From contig DDQG01000007.1 of assembly GCA_002342585.1 (NCBI GenBank), positions 14,519-78,518 of the forward strand: a DNA stretch of 64,000 nucleotides, in the 5' to 3' direction. This DNA comes from Prevotellaceae bacterium UBA2448. GTDB lineage: Bacteria > Bacteroidota > Bacteroidia > Bacteroidales > Bacteroidaceae. The position numbers and the translations under genes are program-made. Positions 27,459 to 34,034 of this stretch are shown here, piece after piece. The notes under the pieces are model-generated. The model searched no databases, was not told where the DNA came from, and was given only the letters and a program-made list of their open reading frames with translations. Numbering within the stretch: the stretch's first letter is position 1; every line of letters begins with the position of its first letter.

Positions 27459-27659
27459 TTAAGCATCGAAACCTTCTGGGCGAAACTGTTTTTGTTCCTC
27501 GCTCCACACATATCCTTCTGCTTCGAGCTTGCTCTTAATCTCTTCTGGTTCCCGGTCAAAAGAGTAGCATAGCGACTCGAGCGAATCATACTCCTCGTCA
27601 CGAAGCAGCATATTGATGCTCGACACCAGCATCATCGGGTCATTTGGTAAGTAATCCAT
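27459..27659 (-). CDS. DUF4250 family small protein
   Basis: 66 residues, strongly acidic: LPNDPMMLVSSINMLLRDEE followed by YDSLESLCYSFD and EEIKSKLEAEGYVW. The pattern LPxDPxMLxSxxNxxLRD and the C-terminal helix match DUF4250, a short family found in Bacteroidetes and Firmicutes. Function unknown. It is first in a two-gene minus-strand unit with the C_GCAxxG_C_C protein. Confidence 0.85.
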   Translation of the reverse strand: MDYLPNDPMMLVSSINMLLRDEEYDSLESLCYSFDREPEEIKSKLEAEGYVWSEEQKQFRPEGFDA

Positions 27660-27771
27660 TGGTTTAAATTTCGAATTATGATTTTCGATACAAATTTACT
27701 AAAAAACTTCCAATTCTAATAATTCTGAAATGAATCTGTGCGATAATGGCAAATATAACTTGAATATTGAC

Positions 27772-27779
27772 TAATTTTG
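27772..27779 (+). promoter_or_regulatory. -7 box (TAATTTTG)
   Basis: TAATTTTG precedes the ATG at 27797 by 17 nt. Its position inside the longer open frame that begins at TTG 27767 argues for the shorter start. Confidence 0.65.
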
Positions 27780-27796
27780 CAACCACAACCGAAGGT

Positions 27797-28051
27797 ATGA
27801 TAACAAGATACAGCATAGAGACAGCCTATAGTTTCCTACATCAGAAACGCAACGTTTATATACATTCTTCTCTCGACTGGCAGAAAGATGACATAGAATA
27901 TGCCATCGGTTCCTATGTTGATGAAATGAGCCCGGAACTGTACGACAGTCTTTCCGATGGAAGGACCGATTTCCTACGCGACCACAAAAGATTTCAGGAA
28001 GACATAACCAAAGCCGTGGAGCAATTAGAAAACATGCTTAAGAGTCTTTGA
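27797..28051 (+). CDS. Small hypothetical protein
   Basis: 84 residues from ATG 27797 (MITRYSIETAYSFLHQKRNV). A longer frame begins at TTG 27767 but would start upstream of the -7 box, so the ATG is preferred. The protein is acidic and mostly helical (EDITKAVEQLENMLKSL at the end), with no signal peptide, cysteines or recognised motif. I do not recognise the family. It stands alone between its own promoter and a pair of short palindromes. Confidence 0.7.
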   Translation: MITRYSIETAYSFLHQKRNVYIHSSLDWQKDDIEYAIGSYVDEMSPELYDSLSDGRTDFLRDHKRFQEDITKAVEQLENMLKSL

Positions 28052-28094
28052 AAGTCCGTAACCAACGGACTCAGAGTCCGTAACTAGCGGACTG
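28051..28094. repeat. Two tandem copies of an AGTCCGT palindrome
   Basis: AGTCCGT-n5-ACGGACT at about 28053-28071 is followed by AGTCCGT-n4-GCGGACT at about 28075-28093. Each can form a 6-7 bp hairpin. They may end the preceding transcript, although no T run follows. Confidence 0.6.
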
Positions 28095-28134
28095 AACTTG
28101 CCGCGAAATATTTGGATTTTAACCCCACTTTATT

Positions 28135-28142
28135 TATCTTTG
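28135..28142 (+). promoter_or_regulatory. -7 box (TATCTTTG) before DUF6078 gene
   Basis: TATCTTTG, with TTTG about 21 nt upstream (28110-28113) as a candidate -33 element, precedes the ATG at 28163 by 20 nt. It rules out the longer open frame starting at 28112. Confidence 0.75.
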
Positions 28143-28162
28143 CAACAAAAAGCAAAGAAATT

Positions 28163-28603
28163 ATGACTGAAAAAGAAACGTTTGCAAATAAAGCTTCGGA
28201 TGGTTACACAGTCTGTTACGGAGAAAACTGTCCGAAGAAAGCACAATGTCTGCGATGGTTGGTAGGACAGCAAATGCCTGCCACCAAGAATTTTATCACC
28301 AATGTCAACCTTCAGAGTAAGGATGTGGCAACGGATAAATGTCCTCACTTCCGCAACCGCAAAAAAGTGAAGATAGCAATAGGAATGACACACATCTTCA
28401 ATGGAGACATGCCTGCCAAAGTAGAACCTTTTGTACGTCAGCGTATTATCAGCAATCATTGCCGAACCTACTACTTCGAGTATCGTAACGGCTCACGCCC
28501 CATTATGCCAGATGTCCAAGAGGAAATTCGCAGCATCTTCCGCGAAGCCGGATGGAACAAGCCCGTGGAGTTCGACAAGTATATTGAGGATTATGAGTGG
28601 TAG
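28163..28603 (+). CDS. DUF6078-like protein with N-terminal cysteine cluster
   Basis: 146 residues from ATG 28163. The N-terminus carries CYGENCPKKAQCLRW and a further CPHF about 40 residues on, a C-x5-C-x5-C...C arrangement suited to binding a metal or iron-sulfur cluster. The rest alternates strand and helix (KVKIAIGMTHIF and IRSIFREAGWNKPVEFDKYI). It resembles a Bacteroidales family I know as DUF6078; function unknown. It has its own promoter. The acetyl esterase gene starts 61 nt downstream. Confidence 0.75.
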   Translation: MTEKETFANKASDGYTVCYGENCPKKAQCLRWLVGQQMPATKNFITNVNLQSKDVATDKCPHFRNRKKVKIAIGMTHIFNGDMPAKVEPFVRQRIISNHCRTYYFEYRNGSRPIMPDVQEEIRSIFREAGWNKPVEFDKYIEDYEW

Positions 28604-28664
28604 ATTCTGCGCATATTTGAAACTCCAGAATCCTACACCAGTTTCATTTAAAACTTTGATACAT

Positions 28665-29981
28665 ATGAAGACCACACAATTGAGCTTTGTTTTATGCTTG
28701 CTGACACTTAGCACACATGCACAACAATTCCGTCAGGAATTCGGAAACCCACGTAAACCATTCGTTGAATCCATTGCTGTACCAAATCATCCGGACAGCC
28801 ACTACAGTATAGGGCAGAGTGCCACTCTCCGCATTACGGCACGCGAAGGAGGAGTACCGCTTGAAGGGCGCAAAATCTATTATAAAGTAGGAACAGAAAT
28901 GATGCTGCCCGAAGAAAAAGACTCTACTACCTTCATTGGGGGCGAAGTCATCATACCTATGGGAACAATGCTGACCCCTGGGTTTCTTGCCTGCCAATAT
29001 GAGTTTCAGGCTGGAGGACAAAAACAGAGCGACTTAGTCAAGGTAGCCTTCAATCCTGAAGACATCAGTTCGTTTGCCACCCTGCCCAAAGACTTCAAGC
29101 AGTTCTGGCAGAAAGCTTTTGACGAAGCGCGCAAGGTGGATATGCAACCAGAAATCTATCCTGTTCCAGAAGCCTCAAACAAAGAATTTGAGACACGACT
29201 CATACGCCTGCATGTAGGCAAACAGAAATGGATGTATGGTTATCTGACTTTGCCATGTGACGGCAAACAGCATCCTGTACTGCTCACACCTCCCGGAGCT
29301 GGCAGTTCGAAGATTTACCCCGACGACTATTTCCCTCGTCATGGTTTCATCTACATGAAGATAGAAATACACGACAACGACCCTCGCCTGCCCGACACTG
29401 AATACAACAACATGCGACATCAGAAGTGCGACGGCTACATGCGCAAAGGCATGGAATCGAAAGACACATATTATTATAAAGATGTATATGTAGGTTGTGC
29501 CCGTGCCATAGACTACCTGTGCAGTTTGCCCGAATGGGATGGACGAAACGTCATCGTTAGCGGAGGCAGTCAGGGCGGAGCTCTCTCTATAGTTACGGCA
29601 GCCCTAAACAGTAAAGTGACTCTTTGTGCACCTTTCTACCCTGCCCTCTGCGACCTGACCGGATTTCTGCATCAGCGAGCAGGCGGCTGGCCAAAGTTCT
29701 TCACCAGCTTCTACAGCGACAGCAAGGTAATCATACCGGAAGAGAAGGCTGTGGCTACTCTTCAGTACTTCGATGTAGTCAACTTTGCTCGCCAGCTCAT
29801 CGTTCCGACCTTTATGAGTTGGGGCTATAGCGATGATACCTGTTCGCCTTCATCAGTCTGGGCTGCATGGAACGAGATTCAGGCTCCAAAACAATGTGAC
29901 ATCACTCCAACCAGTGCCCATTGGCGTTTTCAGAGTAGTCAAGAGAAATGCCTCGAATGGATAAAACAGCATCTGAAGTGA
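28665..29981 (+). CDS. Secreted acetylxylan esterase / cephalosporin-C deacetylase family (AXE1)
   Basis: 438 residues from ATG 28665, with a signal peptide (MKTTQLSFVLCLLTLSTHAQ). Residues 25-125 form a beta-sandwich-like N-terminal module. The remainder is an AXE1 alpha/beta hydrolase: oxyanion region LLTPPGAGSSKI, nucleophile motif SGGSQGGALSI near residue 302, catalytic Asp in WGYSDDTCSPSS near 389 and His in PTSAHWRF near 418. The triad is complete. It probably deacetylates plant polysaccharide (xylan or pectin) fragments in the periplasm or at the cell surface. A longer upstream frame overlaps the preceding gene and lacks a signal peptide, so the internal ATG was chosen. Confidence 0.85.
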   Translation: MKTTQLSFVLCLLTLSTHAQQFRQEFGNPRKPFVESIAVPNHPDSHYSIGQSATLRITAREGGVPLEGRKIYYKVGTEMMLPEEKDSTTFIGGEVIIPMGTMLTPGFLACQYEFQAGGQKQSDLVKVAFNPEDISSFATLPKDFKQFWQKAFDEARKVDMQPEIYPVPEASNKEFETRLIRLHVGKQKWMYGYLTLPCDGKQHPVLLTPPGAGSSKIYPDDYFPRHGFIYMKIEIHDNDPRLPDTEYNNMRHQKCDGYMRKGMESKDTYYYKDVYVGCARAIDYLCSLPEWDGRNVIVSGGSQGGALSIVTAALNSKVTLCAPFYPALCDLTGFLHQRAGGWPKFFTSFYSDSKVIIPEEKAVATLQYFDVVNFARQLIVPTFMSWGYSDDTCSPSSVWAAWNEIQAPKQCDITPTSAHWRFQSSQEKCLEWIKQHLK

Positions 29982-30091
29982 CAATCCTCAGATTGACGAA
30001 ACAGGAAATGAATAGCTGCAGAATAAATAAAAGGCATACAAAAAAATAACCCACAAATACCTGATTAACAGCATTTGCGGATTATCGCAAG
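29982..30091. other. Intergenic stretch without recognisable gene
   Basis: Between the esterase stop and tRNA-Lys. It is A/T-rich, with no open frame of note, no clear hairpin with T run and no repeat family seen. Confidence 0.6.
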
Positions 30092-30164
30092 TGATCCGCT
30101 TGGGGCTCGAACCCAAGACCCCAACATTAAAAGTGTTGTGCTCTACCTACTGAGCTAGCGGATC
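30092..30164 (-). tRNA. tRNA-Lys (anticodon TTT)
   Basis: Minus-strand cloverleaf: acceptor GATCCGC/GCGGATC, D arm beginning AGCTCAGTAGGTAGAGC, anticodon stem CAACA/TGTTG around CTTTTAA (anticodon TTT), T loop TTCGAGC. CCA is not encoded. Confidence 0.95.
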
Positions 30165-30197
30165 TACCTAAAAAGCTTCCCTTTCGAAAAGCGAGTG

Positions 30198-30205
30198 CAA
30201 AGGTA
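30198..30205 (-). promoter_or_regulatory. -7 box (TACCTTTG) of tRNA-Lys
   Basis: TACCTTTG on the minus strand, 33 nt before the tRNA-Lys 5' end, matches the consensus -7 box exactly. Confidence 0.75.
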
Positions 30206-30278
30206 AGGATAATAAATGAAATTTAGCAAGGAAAATCGAAAAAAATTAAAATGTTGCACAAATAACAAGAAAACTTAG

Positions 30279-30286
30279 TACATTTG
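30279..30286 (+). promoter_or_regulatory. -7 box (TACATTTG) of ilvE
   Basis: TACATTTG, with TTG at 30254-30256 at suitable -33 spacing, lies 39 nt before the ilvE ATG. Confidence 0.75.
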
Positions 30287-30325
30287 CACTCGATAGAGAA
30301 AGCACAATTTTAAAAATATACAGAA

Positions 30326-31351
30326 ATGGCAAACAACATTGATTGGTCAAACCTTGGTTTTGGCTACAACAAGACAGATTACAACGTTCGCTGTTATTAT
30401 CGTGACGGCAAATGGGGTGAAATTGAAGTATCGTCGGAAGAGACTATTCCGATGCACATGGCAGCAACTTGTCTTCACTATGGACAGGAAGCATTCGAGG
30501 GTCTGAAGGCTTACCGTTGTCCTGACGGCAAAGTACGAGTATTCCGCAGCGATGAGAATGCAGCCCGTCTGCAGTCAACCTGTCGCGGCATCCTTATGCC
30601 AGAACTGCCAACCGAGAAATTCAACGAAATGGTAGATAAGGTAGTTCGTCTGAACGAGCGATTCATTCCACCATATGAGACAGGAGCAACACTCTACATC
30701 CGTCCGCTGCTTATCGGAACCAGCGCTCAGGTAGGTGTTCACCCAGCTTCTGAATATCTGTTCCTCATCTTTGTTACTCCAGTTGGTCCATACTTCAAGG
30801 GCGGATTCAGCTGCAATCCATATGTAATCATCCGCGAATACGATCGTAGTGCTCCTCTCGGCACAGGTATCTATAAGGTAGGTGGAAACTATGCTGCCAG
30901 CCTTCGTGCCAACAAGATGGCTCATGACCTCGGATATGCATGCGAGTTCTACCTCGACGCAAAGGAGAAGAAATACATGGACGAGTGTGGTGCTGCTAAC
31001 TTCTTCGGAATCAAGAACAACACTTACGTAACTCCTAAATCTACTTCTATCCTGCCTTCTATCACCAACAAATCGCTGATGCAGTTGGCAGAAGACCTGG
31101 GTCTGAAGGTTGAGCGCCGCCAGATTCCAGAAGAAGAACTGGAAACATTCGAAGAGGCTGGTGCTTGTGGTACAGCAGCAGTTATCTCACCAATCAGCAA
31201 GATTGACGACTTGGAACTGAAGAAGAGTTTCGTATTCTCAAAGGACGGAAAACCAGGTCCTATTTCTACAAAACTCTACAACCTGCTGCGCGGCATCCAG
31301 TACGGCACAGAGCCAGACAAGCACGGATGGACTCGAGTTGTGATTGAATAA
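30326..31351 (+). CDS. ilvE: Branched-chain amino acid aminotransferase
   Basis: 341 residues, a fold-type IV PLP aminotransferase. The N-terminal YYRDGKWGEIEV, AATCLHYGQEAFEGLKAYR and FRSDENAARLQ are typical of BCAT II. The PLP lysine lies in GIYKVGGNYAASLRAN (Lys of YKVGGNYA), and the C-terminal side has DECGAANFFGI and TPKSTSILPSITNKSL. It transaminates Leu, Ile and Val and their keto acids in the cytosol. The gene has its own promoter and is followed after 14 nt by the tRNA methyltransferase gene. Confidence 0.95.
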   Translation: MANNIDWSNLGFGYNKTDYNVRCYYRDGKWGEIEVSSEETIPMHMAATCLHYGQEAFEGLKAYRCPDGKVRVFRSDENAARLQSTCRGILMPELPTEKFNEMVDKVVRLNERFIPPYETGATLYIRPLLIGTSAQVGVHPASEYLFLIFVTPVGPYFKGGFSCNPYVIIREYDRSAPLGTGIYKVGGNYAASLRANKMAHDLGYACEFYLDAKEKKYMDECGAANFFGIKNNTYVTPKSTSILPSITNKSLMQLAEDLGLKVERRQIPEEELETFEEAGACGTAAVISPISKIDDLELKKSFVFSKDGKPGPISTKLYNLLRGIQYGTEPDKHGWTRVVIE

Positions 31352-31365
31352 TTGATATTTAGGAG

Positions 31366-32064
31366 TTGACAACTGAATTTCGGTTCAAACAATTTATAGT
31401 GAAGCACGATCGTTGCGCCATGAAAGTAGGCACAGACGGCGTGCTTCTTGGTTCATGGGTAAGTCCGGAAGGCAATAGAGCCTTCGACATAGGTTGCGGC
31501 ACAGGTCTCATAGCCCTTATGTTGGCACAAAGGAATCCGAACCTCAACATCATCGGTATAGACATTGACGAAGAAGCAGTAGAACAGGCAAAGGAAAATG
31601 CAGAAAACAGTCGGTGGAATGAGCGAATTGAAATAAAAAAGCACGATTTCAACGACGATTTCCTCTCTTCCGAACCTTTTGACCTGATTGTGAGCAACCC
31701 ACCCTTCTACAAAGAAGACACAAATTGTCCGGACCAGACAAGAAACAAAGCCCGCCATTCGTCTTCTTTGCCCATAAGTGTATTGATGGAAAAGAGCAGC
31801 AAACTGCTTTCGCCACAGGGGAAAGTGGCTGTCATAGTGCCCTACTCTGCTGCAACCGACACAATAAGCGAGGCAGCAATTGCAGGACTATACTTGAGAC
31901 GACGAACAGACGTAAAGACTACTCCTCGGAAGGCTGCCATAAGGGTTATGCTGGAATTCAGTCGCGACACAGAACCTGCCACAAGAAACGAGCTCCTGCT
32001 GCGAGATGATACAGGCGAATGGAGTAAAGAGTACAAATTACTCACGCAGGATTTCTATTTATAA
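31366..32064 (+). CDS. trmN6: tRNA1(Val) (adenine37-N6)-methyltransferase family
   Basis: 232 residues. The start is TTG 31366: an in-frame stop lies 6 nt upstream, and the conserved N-terminus (FRFKQFIVKHD) begins at residue 5, before any ATG. AGGAG directly abuts the TTG. SAM-binding motif I is FDIGCGTGLIALMLAQ, and the catalytic NPPF motif of adenine-N6 methylases (DLIVSNPPFYKED) is present. The overall length fits TrmN6/YfiC, which makes m6A37 in tRNA-Val. Substrate specificity is inferred from family membership. It is followed by another tRNA methylase gene, trmB. Confidence 0.85.
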   Translation: MTTEFRFKQFIVKHDRCAMKVGTDGVLLGSWVSPEGNRAFDIGCGTGLIALMLAQRNPNLNIIGIDIDEEAVEQAKENAENSRWNERIEIKKHDFNDDFLSSEPFDLIVSNPPFYKEDTNCPDQTRNKARHSSSLPISVLMEKSSKLLSPQGKVAVIVPYSAATDTISEAAIAGLYLRRRTDVKTTPRKAAIRVMLEFSRDTEPATRNELLLRDDTGEWSKEYKLLTQDFYL

Positions 32065-32075
32065 TGAAAAAGTCG

Positions 32076-32083
32076 TACCTTCG
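32076..32083 (+). promoter_or_regulatory. -7 box (TACCTTCG) before trmB
   Basis: TACCTTCG lies between the trmN6 stop and the trmB ATG at 32093, only 9 nt before the start codon. A transcript from it would be nearly leaderless. It also argues against the longer open frame starting at 32006. Confidence 0.55.
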
Positions 32084-32092
32084 CATCCGTTT

Positions 32093-32854
32093 ATGGGAAA
32101 AGGAAAATTAGCTAAATTTGCAGATGTGGCAGCCAATCCGTTGGTTGTAGAATGTCCGTTCTGGCAATTGCAGAAGGAAGGGTTCGCTCTGAAAGGCAAC
32201 TGGCACAAGGACTTCTTCCACAACGACAATCCAATCGTACTGGAACTGGGGTGTGGCAGAGGCGAATACACCTTAGGACTGGCACGCAGATACCCCGACA
32301 AAAACTTCATTGGTGTTGACATAAAGGGTTCGAGAATATGGCACGGAGCACAAGAGGCTCTGCACGAAGACATGAAGAATGTAGGTTTTCTGCGCACAAA
32401 CATAGAGTGCATAGACGGACTCTTTGGCGAAGCAGAGGTAAGCGAATTGTGGCTTACATTCAGCGACCCACAAATGAAGAAAGCCACAAAACGTCTCACT
32501 TCCACCTTTTTCCTGGAAAGATACCGCAAGTTTCTTATCGATGGCGGAATCATAAACGTGAAGACCGACTCGAACTTCCTTGCCACATATACTAAATACC
32601 TGGTTGAGAAGAATAACCTGCCGCTAAAAGCTTTTACAGAAGACCTGTATGCAGCAAAGGGAATGGACGAAGCACTTACAAGCATCCAGACCTACTACGA
32701 AGGCATGTGGCTGGAGAGAGGCATAGCTATAAAATACATACAGTTCCAGTTGCCAAAAGAAGGAGAACTACAGGAACCAGACGTAGAAATCCCTGTAGAT
32801 GGCTACCGTTCCTACGGACACGAGGTGGTGAGTACAAAGGCGATGAGGAAGTGA
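32093..32854 (+). CDS. trmB: tRNA (guanine46-N7)-methyltransferase
   Basis: 253 residues from ATG 32093 (MGKGKLAKFADVAANP, the usual Bacteroidetes N-terminus). SAM-binding motif VLELGCGRGEYTLGLAR, FIGVDIKGSRIWHGAQEA, and the TrmB signature LWLTFSDPQMKKATKRLTS (the counterpart of FPDPWPKKRHxKRR) are present. It methylates G46 in the tRNA variable loop. The first 87 nt of the longer open frame overlap trmN6 and contain the putative promoter, so they were excluded. Confidence 0.92.
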   Translation: MGKGKLAKFADVAANPLVVECPFWQLQKEGFALKGNWHKDFFHNDNPIVLELGCGRGEYTLGLARRYPDKNFIGVDIKGSRIWHGAQEALHEDMKNVGFLRTNIECIDGLFGEAEVSELWLTFSDPQMKKATKRLTSTFFLERYRKFLIDGGIINVKTDSNFLATYTKYLVEKNNLPLKAFTEDLYAAKGMDEALTSIQTYYEGMWLERGIAIKYIQFQLPKEGELQEPDVEIPVDGYRSYGHEVVSTKAMRK

Positions 32855-32860
32855 ACTGAG

Positions 32861-32909
32861 AGTTTAGAGTTTATAGATAATAGATAATAGTTGAAAGTTG
32901 AGAGTTAAG
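32861..32909. repeat. Heptanucleotide-period repeat between trmB and mrp
   Basis: Seven consecutive 7-nt units: AGTTTAG, AGTTTAT, AGATAAT, AGATAAT, AGTTGAA, AGTTGAG, AGTTAAG. The array begins 6 nt after the trmB stop. Confidence 0.85.
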
Positions 32910-32926
32910 AAATATTTTAAACAGAA

Positions 32927-33991
32927 ATGACAATATATCCACAACTTATAATAGATGCGCTGAAAACGGTGCGTTATCCAGGCAACGGAAAAAACCTGGT
33001 GGAGGCAGAGATGGTAGAGGACGACATCCGTATCGACGGAATGAAGGTGTCCTTTTCCATAATTTTTCCTAAAGCTACAGACCCTTTCCGTAAATCTGTG
33101 ATGAAGGCAGCAGAAGCTGCTGTGAAACTATATGTTTCGAAAGAGTGTGAAGTAACTGTAAAGGAAAAGGTTGTAGAACAGCCCGATGCTGAAGAGGAAC
33201 GAGTGCTGAAAAACGTAAAACACATCATTGCCGTAAGTTCGGGCAAAGGTGGTGTGGGCAAAAGTACAGTTACAGCCAACCTCGCCATTGGTTTGGCAAA
33301 AATGGGACACAGAGTAGGTCTGCTCGACTGCGACATATTCGGTCCGTCGATGCCTAAGATGTTTCAAGTTGAGGATGCCCGTCCTTACGCAGAAAATGTA
33401 AACGGGAAAGACCTCATTGCCCCTATCGAGAAATATGGTGTAAAACTGTTGTCCATCGGATTCTTCGTAGATCCTGCTCAAGCTACACTATGGCGTGGAG
33501 CTATGGCTTGCAATGCAATAAAACAACTCATCGAGGAAGCCAACTGGGGCGAACTGGATTATATGATTCTGGACACTCCTCCTGGCACAAGCGACATACA
33601 CCTCACATTAATACAAACCCTGCAGCTGACTGGAGCAGTAATCGTTTCCACTCCACAGGAAGTGGCACTTGCAGATGCACGAAAGGGTGTGAATATGTAT
33701 ATGAACGAAAAGGTGAATGTACCTATTCTCGGACTTGTGGAAAACATGGCTTGGTTCACTCCTGCCCAGCATCCGGACGAGAAATACTATATCTTTGGCA
33801 AAGAAGGCGCAAAACGACTGGCAGAAGAACTGAATGTACCCCTGTTGGGACAGATTCCACTTATCCAAGACATCTGTGAAGGCTGCGACAACGGACTTCC
33901 AGCCGTTCTTGACCCGGCATCGCCACAAGGAATGGCTCTCATGAGTCTGGCTGCCAAAGTAGTAACAAGAGTTGACGGACTAACTCAATAA
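32927..33991 (+). CDS. mrp: Mrp/NBP35 family P-loop ATPase (iron-sulfur cluster carrier)
   Basis: 354 residues. The N-terminal about 85 residues are a MIP18/DUF59-type domain. The ATPase domain has the deviant Walker A SSGKGGVGKSTVTANLA, the Mrp signature LLDCDIFGPSMPKMF, and ILDTPPGTSDIHLTLIQT. Mrp/ApbC proteins bind and transfer Fe-S clusters in the cytosol. The CxxC found near the C-terminus of some homologues is not obvious here. Heptamer repeats flank the gene on both sides, and the stop codon itself falls in the downstream array. Confidence 0.92.
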   Translation: MTIYPQLIIDALKTVRYPGNGKNLVEAEMVEDDIRIDGMKVSFSIIFPKATDPFRKSVMKAAEAAVKLYVSKECEVTVKEKVVEQPDAEEERVLKNVKHIIAVSSGKGGVGKSTVTANLAIGLAKMGHRVGLLDCDIFGPSMPKMFQVEDARPYAENVNGKDLIAPIEKYGVKLLSIGFFVDPAQATLWRGAMACNAIKQLIEEANWGELDYMILDTPPGTSDIHLTLIQTLQLTGAVIVSTPQEVALADARKGVNMYMNEKVNVPILGLVENMAWFTPAQHPDEKYYIFGKEGAKRLAEELNVPLLGQIPLIQDICEGCDNGLPAVLDPASPQGMALMSLAAKVVTRVDGLTQ

Positions 33992-34033
33992 CCTATAACC
34001 TCAAAGTTCAATAACCCATAACCAATAACCTAA
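33980..34033. repeat. Heptamer (nnTAACC) repeat between mrp and the YfhO-like gene
   Basis: Units AATAACC, TATAACC, AATAACC, CATAACC, AATAACC with one irregular interval. The array includes the last codons and stop of mrp. The same unit family recurs at 62.7 kb and 63.95 kb. Confidence 0.8.
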
Positions 34034-34034
34034 A

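Noticed and set aside
28431..28664. Long upstream extension of the acetyl esterase frame
   Set aside because: It overlaps the DUF6078-like gene in another frame, and only the ATG at 28665 gives a proper signal peptide.
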